NCBI GenBank assembly: GCA_026415435.1
Contig: JAOAHC010000001.1
Coordinates: 1-36,272 of the forward strand
Source: Clostridia bacterium
Lineage (GTDB): Bacteria; Bacillota; Clostridia; TANB77; CAG-465
Direction of reading: 5' to 3'
DNA: 36,272 nt
The notes under the pieces are model-generated. The model was not told the DNA's origin, searched no databases, and saw nothing but the letters and a program-made list of their open reading frames with translations. The translations under genes and the position numbers were made by a program. Below, one piece after another: positions 7,844 to 16,384 of this stretch. Position 1 is the first letter of the stretch; each line of letters starts with the position of its first letter.

Positions 7844-7920
7844 ATACTAATAAAAAATGCTTTTACTATACTTCTCAAAGTAATTGTAGTATAATATTTA
7901 TATTAATGGGAGGAAAGTTT

Positions 7921-8646
7921 ATGAAAGTTACTTTTATTGGTACAGGAACAATGGGAAGTATAACTAGACTTAATACTAGTGTCTTAGTTGACGATATACT
8001 TTTTGATATTGGCACAGGAACTGTAAAACAGATTGAAAAATTAAAAGTATACACTAAAAATATAAAGAATATAGTCATAACTCATTTTCACGCAGATCAT
8101 ATCTTAGATATTCCAAATTTTATAATAGGTAGAGGTATAAGAAAAGAAACGGATAATGTTTTAAATATTATAGGTCCAATCGGAATAAGAGAGTTTGTTT
8201 TGAAAATAATGTGTTTAACACACTCAGATGGTGATATACATAAATATGATAATATAGAAGAAAAATATAATATTAGATTTTATGAATTAGATAATATGGC
8301 AGAATATATAGGGGATAATTTTAGAATACAAGCACTTGAGTTAAAACATGGAACTGCTAGTCCTATTAATGGATATATATTGCATAAAGATAATATAAAG
8401 ATAGGCTATGCTTGTGATACAACCTTGTGTAATAATTATTATAAAATATGTGAAATTGTAGATTATCTTTTTTCTGATGTGACTGGTATTAATACTAATG
8501 AAGCGCATATAGGATTAGAAGATTACATTAAAATAGCGGAAAAATATAATAGAGTTAAATGCTATGCAGTACATAGAGGAGATTATGAAATTTTAAAAGA
8601 TACAAAAATATATTTTCCAATGGATGGGAATGTGCTAGAAATATAG
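7921..8646 (+). CDS. MBL-fold metallo-hydrolase (RNase Z-like)
   Basis: 241 residues. It opens with the typical MKVTFIGTGTMGS strand and carries the HxHxDH metal motif THFHADH (H55, H57, D59, H60), then ALELKHG (third histidine), IGYACDTT (bridging Asp) and YAVHRGDYE (final His). The layout resembles RNase Z-like and related phosphodiesterase members, but specificity cannot be read from this. Start set at 7921, since the in-frame ATG at 7906 lies inside the GGGAGGAAAG ribosome binding site. A TATAAT (7890-7895) is the likely -10, with no good -35. Two accessory genes follow in the same direction. Confidence 0.88.
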   Translation: MKVTFIGTGTMGSITRLNTSVLVDDILFDIGTGTVKQIEKLKVYTKNIKNIVITHFHADHILDIPNFIIGRGIRKETDNVLNIIGPIGIREFVLKIMCLTHSDGDIHKYDNIEEKYNIRFYELDNMAEYIGDNFRIQALELKHGTASPINGYILHKDNIKIGYACDTTLCNNYYKICEIVDYLFSDVTGINTNEAHIGLEDYIKIAEKYNRVKCYAVHRGDYEILKDTKIYFPMDGNVLEI

Positions 8647-8695
8647 CTATAATAGATTAATAATTATTTAATATATTTAATTATGGAGGAATAAT

Positions 8696-9443
8696 ATGGA
8701 TTTTATAAAAACAAATAGAGATGGTTGGAATAACATTATTAAAAATGGAAAAGCATTTTCAAATACTTCATTACCTGAATATGGACCTTTTATGGATGGA
8801 GAAAAAAAAGCTTAAATTATTTTCAGGTGTTAAAAATAAAAAAGTTTTAGAATTAGGATGTGCAGCAGGTAAAAGTTTAGAATATCTTGTAGAGCAGGGT
8901 GCAAGTGAAGTATGGGGACTTGATATTTCATCTGAACAAATAAATGTTGCAAAAGATAACAAAAATCTAAAAGATGCTAGATTTTTTGTTTCGCCTATGG
9001 AAGAAAACCCTGGAATACCAGAGAATTACTTTGATTATGTATTTTCACTATATAGTATTGGTTTTAGTTCAAATATATTTGAAACTATAAAATTAAGTTC
9101 TCAGTATTTAAAAAGTAATGGTACTTTTATAATTTCGTGGACTCATCCATTCTTCAATTGTTTAGATATTAATGAAGATAAGGTAATAGTTAAACGTTCT
9201 TATAACGATGAAGAAATTGATGAAATAACCAAAGGACCAGATAAGATAAAAATGATGCAATATAATCTTAAAATTTCTACTCTAGTAAATATGATAATAA
9301 AAGCTGGGTTAGTAATTGATAGAATAATTGAGGAAAAACCAGTATCAGAAAATCATATAGGAAATTACAAAAGTACATTTTGGGATCCTAGAAAAATTAA
9401 TTCTTGTCCTACAACGTTAATAATAATTGCACATAAAAACTAG
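8696..9443 (+). pseudogene. Class I SAM-dependent methyltransferase, frameshifted at an A8 tract
   Basis: The natural start is ATG 8696, 5 bases after GGAGGA, encoding MDFIKTNRDGWNNIIKNGKA ... PEYGPFMDGEKK and then hitting TAA at 8813. The rest of the enzyme continues in the +1 frame: LKLFSGVKNKKVLELGCAAGKSLEYL (SAM motif I), WGLDISSEQINVAK, and a C-terminus at 9443. Removing one A from the eight at 8802-8809 joins both into an intact protein of 248 residues typical of this family. The downstream frame alone would begin with unrelated residues and has no ribosome binding site. It could be a sequencing error, a true knock-out, phase variation or a gene rescued by slippage. Substrate unknown. 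Confidence 0.85.
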
Positions 9444-9483
9444 GAAAGTAAGTTCTAAATAACTAATTATAAGGGGAAGTAGT

Positions 9484-9987
9484 ATGGATAATATTTATAT
9501 AAGAAACGCTAAACTGGATGATTGTTTGAAAATTTCTGAAGTTAAAAGACAAGTTTGGAATACTACTTATAGAGGAATTTATTCAGATGATAAAATAGAT
9601 GACTTTGATATTGAAAAAAATAGTGATAAATTCAAAGGTATTATAAATACTCCTGATATGGATCTTTTTGTTTTATGTAAAAATGATGAAATAATAGGGT
9701 ATATGAGTTGTGGTGGCTTATTTAGACCGTTTAAGGATTATAAGCAAGAAATAGGTTTGTTATATGTTCTTCAAGGATATCAAGGGCTAGGTTTAGGAAA
9801 GAAACTATTAAAAAAAGGTTCTGAAATAATAAAAAGTAAGGGATATAAAGAATTTGTAATCAAGTGTAATAAATATAATTATGCTGCACAAGAATTTTAT
9901 AAAAATATGGGTGGAAAAATTATTTTTATCGATGAAGACGACAAAGATAAAAGTATACCACAAATAGTATTTCTATATCAAATATAA
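9484..9987 (+). CDS. GNAT-family N-acetyltransferase
   Basis: 167 residues. The GNAT order is clear: IYIRNAKLDDCLKISEVKRQVW at the N-terminus, TTYRGIYSDDKI, the beta-4 strand EIGLLYVLQGYQGLGLGKKLL with the acetyl-CoA loop QGLGLG, and the C-terminal YNYAAQEFYKNMGG. It transfers acetyl from acetyl-CoA to an amine; the acceptor is not predictable. AGGGGAAG precedes the ATG. It follows the broken methyltransferase by 40 bp and is probably read from the same mRNA. Confidence 0.9.
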   Translation: MDNIYIRNAKLDDCLKISEVKRQVWNTTYRGIYSDDKIDDFDIEKNSDKFKGIINTPDMDLFVLCKNDEIIGYMSCGGLFRPFKDYKQEIGLLYVLQGYQGLGLGKKLLKKGSEIIKSKGYKEFVIKCNKYNYAAQEFYKNMGGKIIFIDEDDKDKSIPQIVFLYQI

Positions 9988-10051
9988 CTTACAGTACATT
10001 AATAAAATTTATAAGACACTAATAACAATTAAGTCCATTACTGTTTATAAA

Positions 10052-10092
10052 AAGAATATAATGAGTAAAAACATTTATATTCTTATTTTTTT
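10052..10092 (+). terminator. Terminator of the acetyltransferase gene
   Basis: A 10-bp stem (10052-10061 with 10075-10084) followed by a T7 run (10086-10092). It lies between convergent genes. Confidence 0.65.
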
Positions 10093-10119
10093 ATAAGGAT
10101 TTTTAAAAATTAGGATTAA

Positions 10120-10635
10120 TCATGTTTTAAGCACATATCTCCATTTTATACTTTTATATGGTTCAGTAGCATATTCAATTCCTATTCTTTTTGTTGCATA
10201 ATAATTAAAACTTTTATCATCATCTTCAATCCATATTTTATCTGAGGTACGAAGATTAGTATTATTAAAATCTAAATTAATATTTAGAGCTTTAGTTAGT
10301 TTGCCTGGCCCATTAAATCCTTCAACTCCTCTTATTAGCACTGCTTGAGGATCTCCAATGCAACCTGTAACTATATTTAAAAGATAATGAATTCCATAAC
10401 ATAAGTATACATACAAATGACCACCATCTTTATATAATACTTCGGTTCTTTTAGTTAATCCAAATCTTGCATGACACGCTGAGTCTTCTTTGCCTCTATA
10501 AGCTTCAGTTTCTGTTATCCTACGTTTTATAATTTCACCTGAGTCTAATCTAATTACTAATAATTTTCCAAGTAGAAGTGGTGCAACTTCTAAAACATCT
10601 TTTCTATAAAAATCTATATTTAATCTTTTATTCAT
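10120..10635 (-). CDS. mpg: Putative 3-methyladenine DNA glycosylase (AAG/MPG family)
   Basis: 171 residues, slightly shorter than the usual 190-200. It has VLEVAPLLLGKLLV near the start, the active-site strand RRITETEAYRGKEDSACHA with the catalytic Glu, the TKRTEVLYKDGGHLYVYLCYGIHYLLNIV stretch, and QAVLIRG ... FNGPGKLTKAL. These are the markers of the mammalian-type alkyladenine DNA glycosylase fold, which removes alkylated or deaminated purines in base excision repair. It is read leftward from ATG at 10635 with AGGTGA ahead, divergent from the ASCH-like gene. The C-terminus ends KWRYVLKT, where the family usually has a lysine- or arginine-rich end, so the length seems natural. Confidence 0.92.
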   Translation of the reverse strand: MNKRLNIDFYRKDVLEVAPLLLGKLLVIRLDSGEIIKRRITETEAYRGKEDSACHARFGLTKRTEVLYKDGGHLYVYLCYGIHYLLNIVTGCIGDPQAVLIRGVEGFNGPGKLTKALNINLDFNNTNLRTSDKIWIEDDDKSFNYYATKRIGIEYATEPYKSIKWRYVLKT

Positions 10636-10732
10636 AATTCACCTATTATATATTTATTATTATACCAAATTATATAAAATATTAAATTAAGAAGAACAGA
10701 CTGTTGTTAGCTGTATAGTAATAGTAAAAACA

Positions 10733-10761
10733 TATATCTTTTAGAGCTGATAAAAGATATA
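10733..10761. other. Perfect 11-bp inverted repeat in a divergent intergenic region
   Basis: TATATCTTTTA (10733-10743), 7-base spacer, TAAAAGATATA (10751-10761). No T run follows on the plus strand, so a terminator is unlikely. It lies between the divergent mpg and ASCH-like genes and could be an operator. The remainder of 10636-10834 holds only AT-rich promoter-like sequence. Confidence 0.35.
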
Positions 10762-10834
10762 ATAAGGAATAAATAGCATATACACAAATTATTTTATATG
10801 ATATAATAGAAAATATAATATGGTGGTGTAAAAA

Positions 10835-11185
10835 ATGGAACATTCAATGAAATTAAATGAAAAATCTTTTAAAGATATGAAAAATGGAATTAAAATAAGA
10901 GAATATAGGATCAATGATGAAAAAAGAAGAAATATTAAGCTAGGAGATACAATAAAATTTACTAATTTATCTGATATCAATGATAGTATACTAACTAAAG
11001 TTGAAGGATTATTATATTATTCTAATTGGTATAGTTGTTATGAAGATTTTTTTGAAAAAGATTTAAAACAATATTATAGTAGTGTAGAAGCTGCAGTAAT
11101 TGATACATATAACAACTGGTATTCAAAATATGAAGAAGAACAATATGGTGTAGTAATTATAAAGATAAAACTATGTAAAGGTTAA
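10835..11185 (+). CDS. ASCH/PUA-like domain protein
   Basis: 116 residues. EHSMKLNEKSFKDMKNGIKIREYRINDEKRRNIKLGDTIKFTN is the classic start of the ASCH domain, with the GxKxxExR-like segment (GIKIREYR) and GD-hI-F turn. The C-terminus has YGVVIIKIKL. ASCH domains bind RNA or nucleotides, and some act as amidohydrolases on modified cytidine; no activity can be assigned here. The binding site is weak (GGTGG at 10821-10825). TATAAT at 10802-10807 is the likely -10 with a poor -35. Confidence 0.75.
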   Translation: MEHSMKLNEKSFKDMKNGIKIREYRINDEKRRNIKLGDTIKFTNLSDINDSILTKVEGLLYYSNWYSCYEDFFEKDLKQYYSSVEAAVIDTYNNWYSKYEEEQYGVVIIKIKLCKG

Positions 11186-11242
11186 ACTAAATTAATAGTA
11201 TGTTAGATTAATTGTATTTAAAGACTTTAACTATGATAACAA

Positions 11243-11273
11243 AAAAGCTCCAAACCATGAGTTTGGGGCTTTT
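11243..11273. terminator. Bidirectional terminator between ASCH-like gene and rpsI
   Basis: A 13-bp stem with one G-U pair (11243-11255 with 11261-11273), CATGA loop. On the minus strand it is followed by T6, making it the terminator of rplM-rpsI; on the plus strand the T run is shorter. Confidence 0.85.
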
Positions 11274-11287
11274 GTATAATTTCTGTA

Positions 11288-11683
11288 TTATCTCTTTGAA
11301 AATTGAGGTGCTTTTCTTGCTTTTTTAAGACCGTATTTTCTTCTTTCTTTCACTCTAGAATCTCTAGTGATAAGACCATTTCTTTTTAATATAGTACGAA
11401 TTTCTATATCAGTTGAAGCTAATGCTTTAGCTATACCATGAGCTATTGCTCCTGCTTGACCTGCAAATCCACCACCATGTACAGTTGCTTCTACATCATA
11501 TTTTTCAGCTAAGTTAGCAACGTTGAATGGTTTTAAGATTATTGCTTTTAAAGTATCAAGTGTAAATACTTCGTTTATATCTTTTTTATTTATTGTTATT
11601 TTTCCTGTTCCAGGTATTATATTTACTCTAGCTATTGATGATTTTCTTTTACCAGTTGCATATACGTATTGTTTGCTTGCCAT
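11288..11683 (-). CDS. rpsI: 30S ribosomal protein S9
   Basis: 131 residues, full family length. It has YATGKRKSSIARV at the start, GTGKITINKK, VHGGGFAGQAGAIAHGIAKAL in the middle and the conserved end LITRDSRVKERRKYGLKKARKAPQFSKR, whose C-terminal Lys-Arg reaches the P-site tRNA. It is second in the rplM-rpsI operon, 13 bp after rplM, with AGGAGGTAAA before the ATG. Confidence 0.98.
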   Translation of the reverse strand: MASKQYVYATGKRKSSIARVNIIPGTGKITINKKDINEVFTLDTLKAIILKPFNVANLAEKYDVEATVHGGGFAGQAGAIAHGIAKALASTDIEIRTILKRNGLITRDSRVKERRKYGLKKARKAPQFSKR

Positions 11684-11696
11684 ATAAATTTACCTC

Positions 11697-12134
11697 CTAA
11701 AAATTCCATATTTCAGGTTTTTGAGCTGCTTGTTCATGCTCAGCACCTTTATATATTCTTAATTTTGTTAACATTTGTCTACCTAAGCTATTTTTTGGTA
11801 ACATACCTTTTACAGCAACAGTTAACGCTTTGTCAGATGTGTTTTTCATAAAATCTTTATATAAGATATCTTTCATACCACTTTGGTATCCAGAGTAGTG
11901 ATGATATACTTTTTGATTTATTTTGTTTCCTGTTAAAACAATTTTATCAGAGTTTATAACTATAACGTTATCTCCACAATCTAAATGTGTAGTGTAAGTA
12001 GGTTTATGTTTACCTTTTAATAACTTAGCTATTTCACTAGCTACTCTACCAAGTGGTTTATCAGTAGCATCAATAACATACCATTTTCTTTCTATTTCTT
12101 TTGCTTTTACGCTATGTGTTTTGTTATTTTCCAT
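11697..12134 (-). CDS. rplM: 50S ribosomal protein L13
   Basis: 145 residues, full length. It carries RKWYVIDATDKPLGRVASEIAKLLKGK, DCGDNVIVINSDKIVLTGNK, YHHYSGYQSG, and the conserved MLPKNSLGRQMLTKLRIYKG with the closing AAQKPEIWNF. L13 is an early assembly protein of the large subunit. First gene of the operon with rpsI; AGGAGGA lies before the ATG, and a leader of about 77 nt separates it from its promoter. Confidence 0.98.
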   Translation of the reverse strand: MENNKTHSVKAKEIERKWYVIDATDKPLGRVASEIAKLLKGKHKPTYTTHLDCGDNVIVINSDKIVLTGNKINQKVYHHYSGYQSGMKDILYKDFMKNTSDKALTVAVKGMLPKNSLGRQMLTKLRIYKGAEHEQAAQKPEIWNF

Positions 12135-12218
12135 AACTAAAAATCCTCCTAAATGTATTTGACACTATAACTAAAGTGACTTTTCCGGGATATTATCACC
12201 TAATTATACAATATTCAT

Positions 12219-12247
12219 ATTATACAATTTAAATTAGAAAAAGTCAA
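12219..12247 (-). promoter_or_regulatory. Sigma-A promoter of rplM-rpsI
   Basis: On the minus strand TTGACT (12247-12242), 17 bases, TATAAT (12224-12219). The leader down to 12135 holds a small CACT...AGTG hairpin and a GGTGATAATATCCCGG segment; it could be an L13 autoregulatory leader as known in Firmicutes, but I cannot match it to the family with certainty. Confidence 0.85.
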
Positions 12248-12369
12248 GAAAAAAAGGTGTTTTTTGTAGGAAAATTCTAAATTTAAATAAAAAATATCAA
12301 AAGCTTAAAAAAATGTTGTTTAAATAAATATTTTATGATAATATAAAAATAGAAATAAGAGGTGCTAAT

Positions 12370-14052
12370 ATGGGAAAAGATAATGGTATTTTCTATACTG
12401 ATTTAGACAATATAAAATCAGATATAATTGATATGCGAGAAGAGGGCAAAATTAAGTTAATATTAAATAATTTATATATGTATTCAAATAATGTTGAATT
12501 GTTAACAAAACAATATACCGAAATTTTAAATGACGACAATATTGTACATATGGTTACCAGAATCAGCCAAGATACAATATTCAAATCTCATTTTCCTGAG
12601 TTTTATCAAAAAAATGAGTATGGTGAAAATGTTATTAATTGTCAGCAAAATAGTAAATATCATAAGTATGGTGTATTTAAACATATATTATATACCGTTG
12701 AATTAGTTTCAAATGCACAAATTCAAATAGGTGATTGGCAAAGAATGCTTATAAAGTGGACAATGTTTCTTCATGATATAGGTAAACCTTATGTTAAAGT
12801 TATAAAAGAAGATGGAACCGATAGTTTTGCAGGCCATGATGACATGTCATACGAACTTGCAAAAAATATTTTAGAAAGATTTCATTTTAGCTCAGAAGAA
12901 AAAAAGATAATATTAACATTAATAAAATATCATGATAAATTTTTAAATGAAGGTGAACTTACATTTGATAATTTGAGATTTTTAGCTCAAGAGTTGGAAG
13001 ATAAAAAAGATTTATTCTATCTTTTAATATATGTAAAAGATGCTGATGCACAGGCAAAATGTCTTGAAGTGTATAATAATCATAAACTTATTAGAGCTAA
13101 ATATCTAGATTTTGCTAATAGCTTTTTTGAGCACAGTGACATAACAAACAAGGTTAGTGCAGATGAAGTTAATAGATTAAATAATATTAAGACAGGTTCT
13201 AATGATATTGCTACAAAAGAATTAAATGGGAAAAAATCAGGTGAGGAGGATATAATAACTGCACAAAATGATAACTATATAGATAAGGAATTTTTAGACA
13301 GACTAACAGAAGACATTTTAAATAAAAGAAGAATCGGATTATTATATCAACCTATAATAGATATGGAACAAAGATGTGTCTATGGATATGAGACATATTC
13401 AGTTATAGAAGGAATAAAAAATCTAAATATAGCTAAATTTTTAAGATATGCACAAGATAATAATAAGTATGACAAAATACAACAATCATTATTTATTAAT
13501 GCTTTAGAAAACTTTTCTAAAGTAAAATCAAAAGAAGGGGAAATTGTCTTTTCTAATATAGATCTTGGCAGTTATGAAAGTTATATTAATAAACCTAGAT
13601 TATACGATATAATGGGCAATATGAAAATAGCTATGGAGTTGCATAACTATGAAAAATATGATTTATCTACTATTCAACAAAAAATTATGGCTATTCAACA
13701 AAGACGTGCGCAAATAGTTTTAGATCATTTTGGTATAGGTATAATGACGATAGATGATTTAAAAATATTGAGTCCTGACTATGTTAAACCAGATATATCA
13801 CTTGTACAAGGTATAGAAAAAGACGAAAGTAAGCAAAAATATATTTCTGAATTATTAACATTTTGTATAGCAAAAGAGATTAAACTTCTTGTTGTTGGAA
13901 TAGAAACTAAGGAGCAATTAGATGCGATTAGAAAACTAGGTGTACGATATGTTCAAGGATATTATTTTTCATATCCTACATTTACAATTGAACCTATTAA
14001 TGAAAAGATAAATAAATTATTAAATAGTGAAGAAAATGATAGCATAATATAG
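12370..14052 (+). CDS. HD hydrolase domain fused to a degenerate EAL domain
   Basis: 560 residues. The N-terminal half has an HD domain like that of tRNA nucleotidyltransferases: KYHKYGVFKHILYTVEL, MFLHDIGKP (H135-D136), SFAGHDDMSYELA, LIKYHD and a late Asp in YVKDADAQA. After a linker (about 260-315) comes an EAL fold from about 320: LLYQPIIDMEQ, GYETY in place of EAL, FSNIDL, LDHFGIG in place of DDFG, DYVKPDISL and VVGIETKEQLDAIRKLGVRYVQGYYFSYP in place of AEGVE. The first EAL Glu, Asn and Lys persist, but the second Asp and the AEGVE Glu are lost, so c-di-GMP hydrolysis is unlikely and binding or sensing more likely. It has no membrane segment and stands just upstream of recA with a separate promoter. 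Confidence 0.75.
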   Translation: MGKDNGIFYTDLDNIKSDIIDMREEGKIKLILNNLYMYSNNVELLTKQYTEILNDDNIVHMVTRISQDTIFKSHFPEFYQKNEYGENVINCQQNSKYHKYGVFKHILYTVELVSNAQIQIGDWQRMLIKWTMFLHDIGKPYVKVIKEDGTDSFAGHDDMSYELAKNILERFHFSSEEKKIILTLIKYHDKFLNEGELTFDNLRFLAQELEDKKDLFYLLIYVKDADAQAKCLEVYNNHKLIRAKYLDFANSFFEHSDITNKVSADEVNRLNNIKTGSNDIATKELNGKKSGEEDIITAQNDNYIDKEFLDRLTEDILNKRRIGLLYQPIIDMEQRCVYGYETYSVIEGIKNLNIAKFLRYAQDNNKYDKIQQSLFINALENFSKVKSKEGEIVFSNIDLGSYESYINKPRLYDIMGNMKIAMELHNYEKYDLSTIQQKIMAIQQRRAQIVLDHFGIGIMTIDDLKILSPDYVKPDISLVQGIEKDESKQKYISELLTFCIAKEIKLLVVGIETKEQLDAIRKLGVRYVQGYYFSYPTFTIEPINEKINKLLNSEENDSII

Positions 14053-14079
14053 GTTTTTTAAATTTCTTGAAAAAAACTA

Positions 14080-14108
14080 TTGACAAACTAATTTTTGGAT
14101 AGTATAAT
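14080..14108 (+). promoter_or_regulatory. Consensus sigma-A promoter of the recA operon
   Basis: TTGACA (14080-14085), 17 bases, TATAAT (14103-14108): a full consensus match. A LexA box covers the start site. Confidence 0.92.
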
Positions 14109-14113
14109 ACAAA

Positions 14114-14127
14114 TGAACAAATGTTCA
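14114..14127. promoter_or_regulatory. LexA (SOS) operator
   Basis: TGAACAAATGTTCA is a perfect-arm match to the Gram-positive SOS core GAAC-N4-GTTC. It lies 5 bp after the -10 box, over the expected transcription start, where a bound repressor would block initiation. Confidence 0.88.
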
Positions 14128-14150
14128 GTGAGTTATATAGGAGGAAAAAT

Positions 14151-15218
14151 ATGATATCAGAGGAAAGAAGAAAAGCATTAGACATAGCAATGTCACAAAT
14201 TGAAAAAAATTTTGGTAAAGGTTCAATAATGAAGTTAGGAGAAGTTGCAAAGGTAAGTATAGATTCTATACCTAGTGGAGCTTTAAGTTTAGATATCGCT
14301 CTTGGAATAGGTGGTTTTCCTAGGGGAAGAGTTATTGAAATTTTTGGACCAGAATCATCTGGTAAAACAACAGTTGCTCTTCATGCAATAGCTGAAGCAC
14401 AAAAATTAGGTGGAGTGGCTGCTTTTATTGATGCAGAACATGCATTAGATCCAGTATATGCTAAAAAGTTAGGTGTAGATGTTGATAATCTTATTGTTGC
14501 ACAACCTGATACAGGTGAACAAGCCTTAGAAATAGCTGAACAACTTATAAGAAGTGGAGCAGTAGATATTATAACAATAGACTCTGTAGCAGCACTAGTA
14601 CCAAAAGCAGAAATAGATGGTGAAATGGGAGATAGTCATGTTGGTCTTCAAGCAAGGTTAATGTCACAAGCCCTTAGAAAACTTACTGGTGTTTTAAGCA
14701 AGTCAAAAACAGTTGCAATATTTATTAACCAATTACGTGAAAAAGTAGGTATCATGTTTGGAAATCCAGAGACTACTCCAGGTGGAAGAGCGCTTAAATT
14801 TTATGCTTCTGTAAGATTAGATATAAGAAAACAAGAGGCAATAAAAATTAATGGTGAAGTTATGGGTTCTAGAACTAAGGCAAAAGTAGTAAAAAATAAA
14901 GTTGCCCCTCCATTTAGAGAAGCTGAATTTGATATAATATATGGAGAAGGAATATCTAATGAAGGTTGTGTATTAGATTTAGCTGTTAGTATGGATATTG
15001 TTGAAAAAAGTGGCGCATGGTTTGCATATAATGGTCAGAAGATTGGTCAAGGAAGAGAAAATGCAAAACTATTCTTAAAACAAAATTCTGGACTGATGAA
15101 AGAAATAGAGAAAAAAGTAAGAGATAATTTTAATATAGCTTTTGAAAAAAGCATGGGTGAAATTCCAGAGGCAGGAGAAGATGATATACTAGAAGAGCTA
15201 CCTAGTGATGAAGAATAA
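14151..15218 (+). CDS. recA: Recombinase RecA
   Basis: 355 residues. All hallmarks are present: [22 protein letters not shown], Walker [34 protein letters not shown], Walker B-region [16 protein letters not shown], the L1 loop [56 protein letters not shown] (L2), and an acidic tail ending EELPSDEE. RecA forms the strand-exchange filament and triggers LexA self-cleavage. Start is ATG 14151 after GGAGGAAAAAT; the in-frame ATG at 14121 is inside the LexA box and upstream of the ribosome binding site. First gene of a four-gene run recA-recX-deoD-scpA. Confidence 0.99.
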   Translation: MISEERRKALDIAMSQIEKNFGKGSIMKLGEVAKVSIDSIPSGALSLDIALGIGGFPRGRVIEIFGPESSGKTTVALHAIAEAQKLGGVAAFIDAEHALDPVYAKKLGVDVDNLIVAQPDTGEQALEIAEQLIRSGAVDIITIDSVAALVPKAEIDGEMGDSHVGLQARLMSQALRKLTGVLSKSKTVAIFINQLREKVGIMFGNPETTPGGRALKFYASVRLDIRKQEAIKINGEVMGSRTKAKVVKNKVAPPFREAEFDIIYGEGISNEGCVLDLAVSMDIVEKSGAWFAYNGQKIGQGRENAKLFLKQNSGLMKEIEKKVRDNFNIAFEKSMGEIPEAGEDDILEELPSDEE

Positions 15219-15233
15219 TATGGAGATGATATA

Positions 15234-15650
15234 ATGGATTTTGAAGTTGCTAAAAGTAAAATAATTAATTATATAGGAATTTCAAAAAAGACAGAATATG
15301 AAGTTAGAAACAAATTAAAACTTATGAATGTAGGTCAAAACGAAGTTTTAAAAATTATTTCATATTTAAAACAAGCGGGATATATTAATGATAAAGACTA
15401 TACAGACGCATATATGAGACAATGTATGCGTCTTCTTAAATTTTCGGTATATGAAATTAAACAGAAACTATTGCAAAAAGGTATAAAAAAGGATATAATT
15501 GAGACAGCTCTTCAAAATATTGACATCCAAAGCTATGAAGATGAACTTGTAGAAAAAATAAAAAGAAGTAAGCTTAAAGTTATGGATGAAAAAAAACTAT
15601 GTCAATATTTATACAGAAGAGGTCTAAAAAATTGTATTTATGAGGAGTAA
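15234..15650 (+). CDS. recX: Regulatory protein RecX
   Basis: 138 residues in three tandem three-helix units. Visible markers are ISKKTEYEVRNKLKLMNV, IISYLKQAGYINDKDYTDAYMRQCMR and KFSVYEIKQKLLQKGIKKDIIETAL. RecX binds in the RecA filament groove and limits its activity. It follows recA by 15 bp, the usual arrangement, so the same LexA promoter should drive it. The last unit ends early at CQYLYRRGLKNCIYEE, within the normal range of short RecX proteins. Confidence 0.9.
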   Translation: MDFEVAKSKIINYIGISKKTEYEVRNKLKLMNVGQNEVLKIISYLKQAGYINDKDYTDAYMRQCMRLLKFSVYEIKQKLLQKGIKKDIIETALQNIDIQSYEDELVEKIKRSKLKVMDEKKLCQYLYRRGLKNCIYEE

Positions 15651-15655
15651 TAGTT

Positions 15656-16381
15656 ATGGATAAAATACCTACACCACATAATAGTGCTAAACTAGGTGAT
15701 ATTGCAAATACAGTTATAATGCCAGGGGATCCTTTAAGAGCAAAATATATTGCTGATAATTTTTTACAAGATGTTTCTTGTTATAACGAAGTAAGAGGCA
15801 TGCTTGGATATACAGGGTATTATAAAGGTATTAAAATATCAGTTCAAGGAAGTGGAATGGGTTGCCCATCTATGGGTATATATTCACGAGAATTATTTGA
15901 GTTTTATGGTGTTAATAATATAATAAGGGTTGGATCTGCAGGCAAGCTAAACGATAGTCTTTCTATAAATGATGTTTTAATTGCTACCCGTTCATACACT
16001 AATTCTAATTATGTTAGAGAAAGTCTAAATAGTGCAACAAACTTTGTTTGTGCAAATGAAGAATTACTTGAAAAATCTCAAAATATGGTCGCTATAAAAA
16101 ATGCAAATGTTAAATTTGGCCCAATATATACTTCAGATGTTTTTTATGCTGAAGAAAAAAGACTAAGGGAATTAGCAAATACAGGTGTACTTGCTGTAGA
16201 AATGGAAACAGCAGCCTTATACGCAAATGCTGTAATGTTAAATAAAAGAGCTCTTAGCGTTTTAACAATATCAGATGATGCACTAACAAAAGAAGGATTA
16301 TCTAGTATAGAAAGACAAAATTCATTTAATGATATGATTAAATTTGTGTTGGAACTAGCAGCAAATATAGAAAAGGAATAA
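15656..16381 (+). CDS. deoD: Purine-nucleoside phosphorylase, DeoD type
   Basis: 241 residues, family length. It has TPHNSAKLGDIANTVIMPGDPLRAKYIA, EVRGMLGYTGYYKGIKISVQGSGMGCPSMGIYS, IIRVGSAGKLN, then the nucleoside site LAVEMETAALYA and LTISDDALTKEGLSSIERQNSFNDMI with the catalytic Asp in TISD. It splits purine (deoxy)ribonucleosides with phosphate to base and sugar 1-phosphate for salvage. It starts 5 bp after recX and 3 bp before scpA, so it belongs to the recA transcript; salvage of purine nucleosides under SOS control would be unusual. Confidence 0.95.
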   Translation: MDKIPTPHNSAKLGDIANTVIMPGDPLRAKYIADNFLQDVSCYNEVRGMLGYTGYYKGIKISVQGSGMGCPSMGIYSRELFEFYGVNNIIRVGSAGKLNDSLSINDVLIATRSYTNSNYVRESLNSATNFVCANEELLEKSQNMVAIKNANVKFGPIYTSDVFYAEEKRLRELANTGVLAVEMETAALYANAVMLNKRALSVLTISDDALTKEGLSSIERQNSFNDMIKFVLELAANIEKE

Positions 16382-16384
16382 GTT

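Noticed and set aside
8721..9443. Methyltransferase starting at ATG 8721
   Set aside because: Its first residues do not match the family and there is no ribosome binding site; the matching N-terminus is in the other frame from ATG 8696, so the gene is described as frameshifted.
12135..12212. Defined L13 leader RNA
   Set aside because: The leader is present, but I could not match its pairing to the known RNA family well enough to call it.
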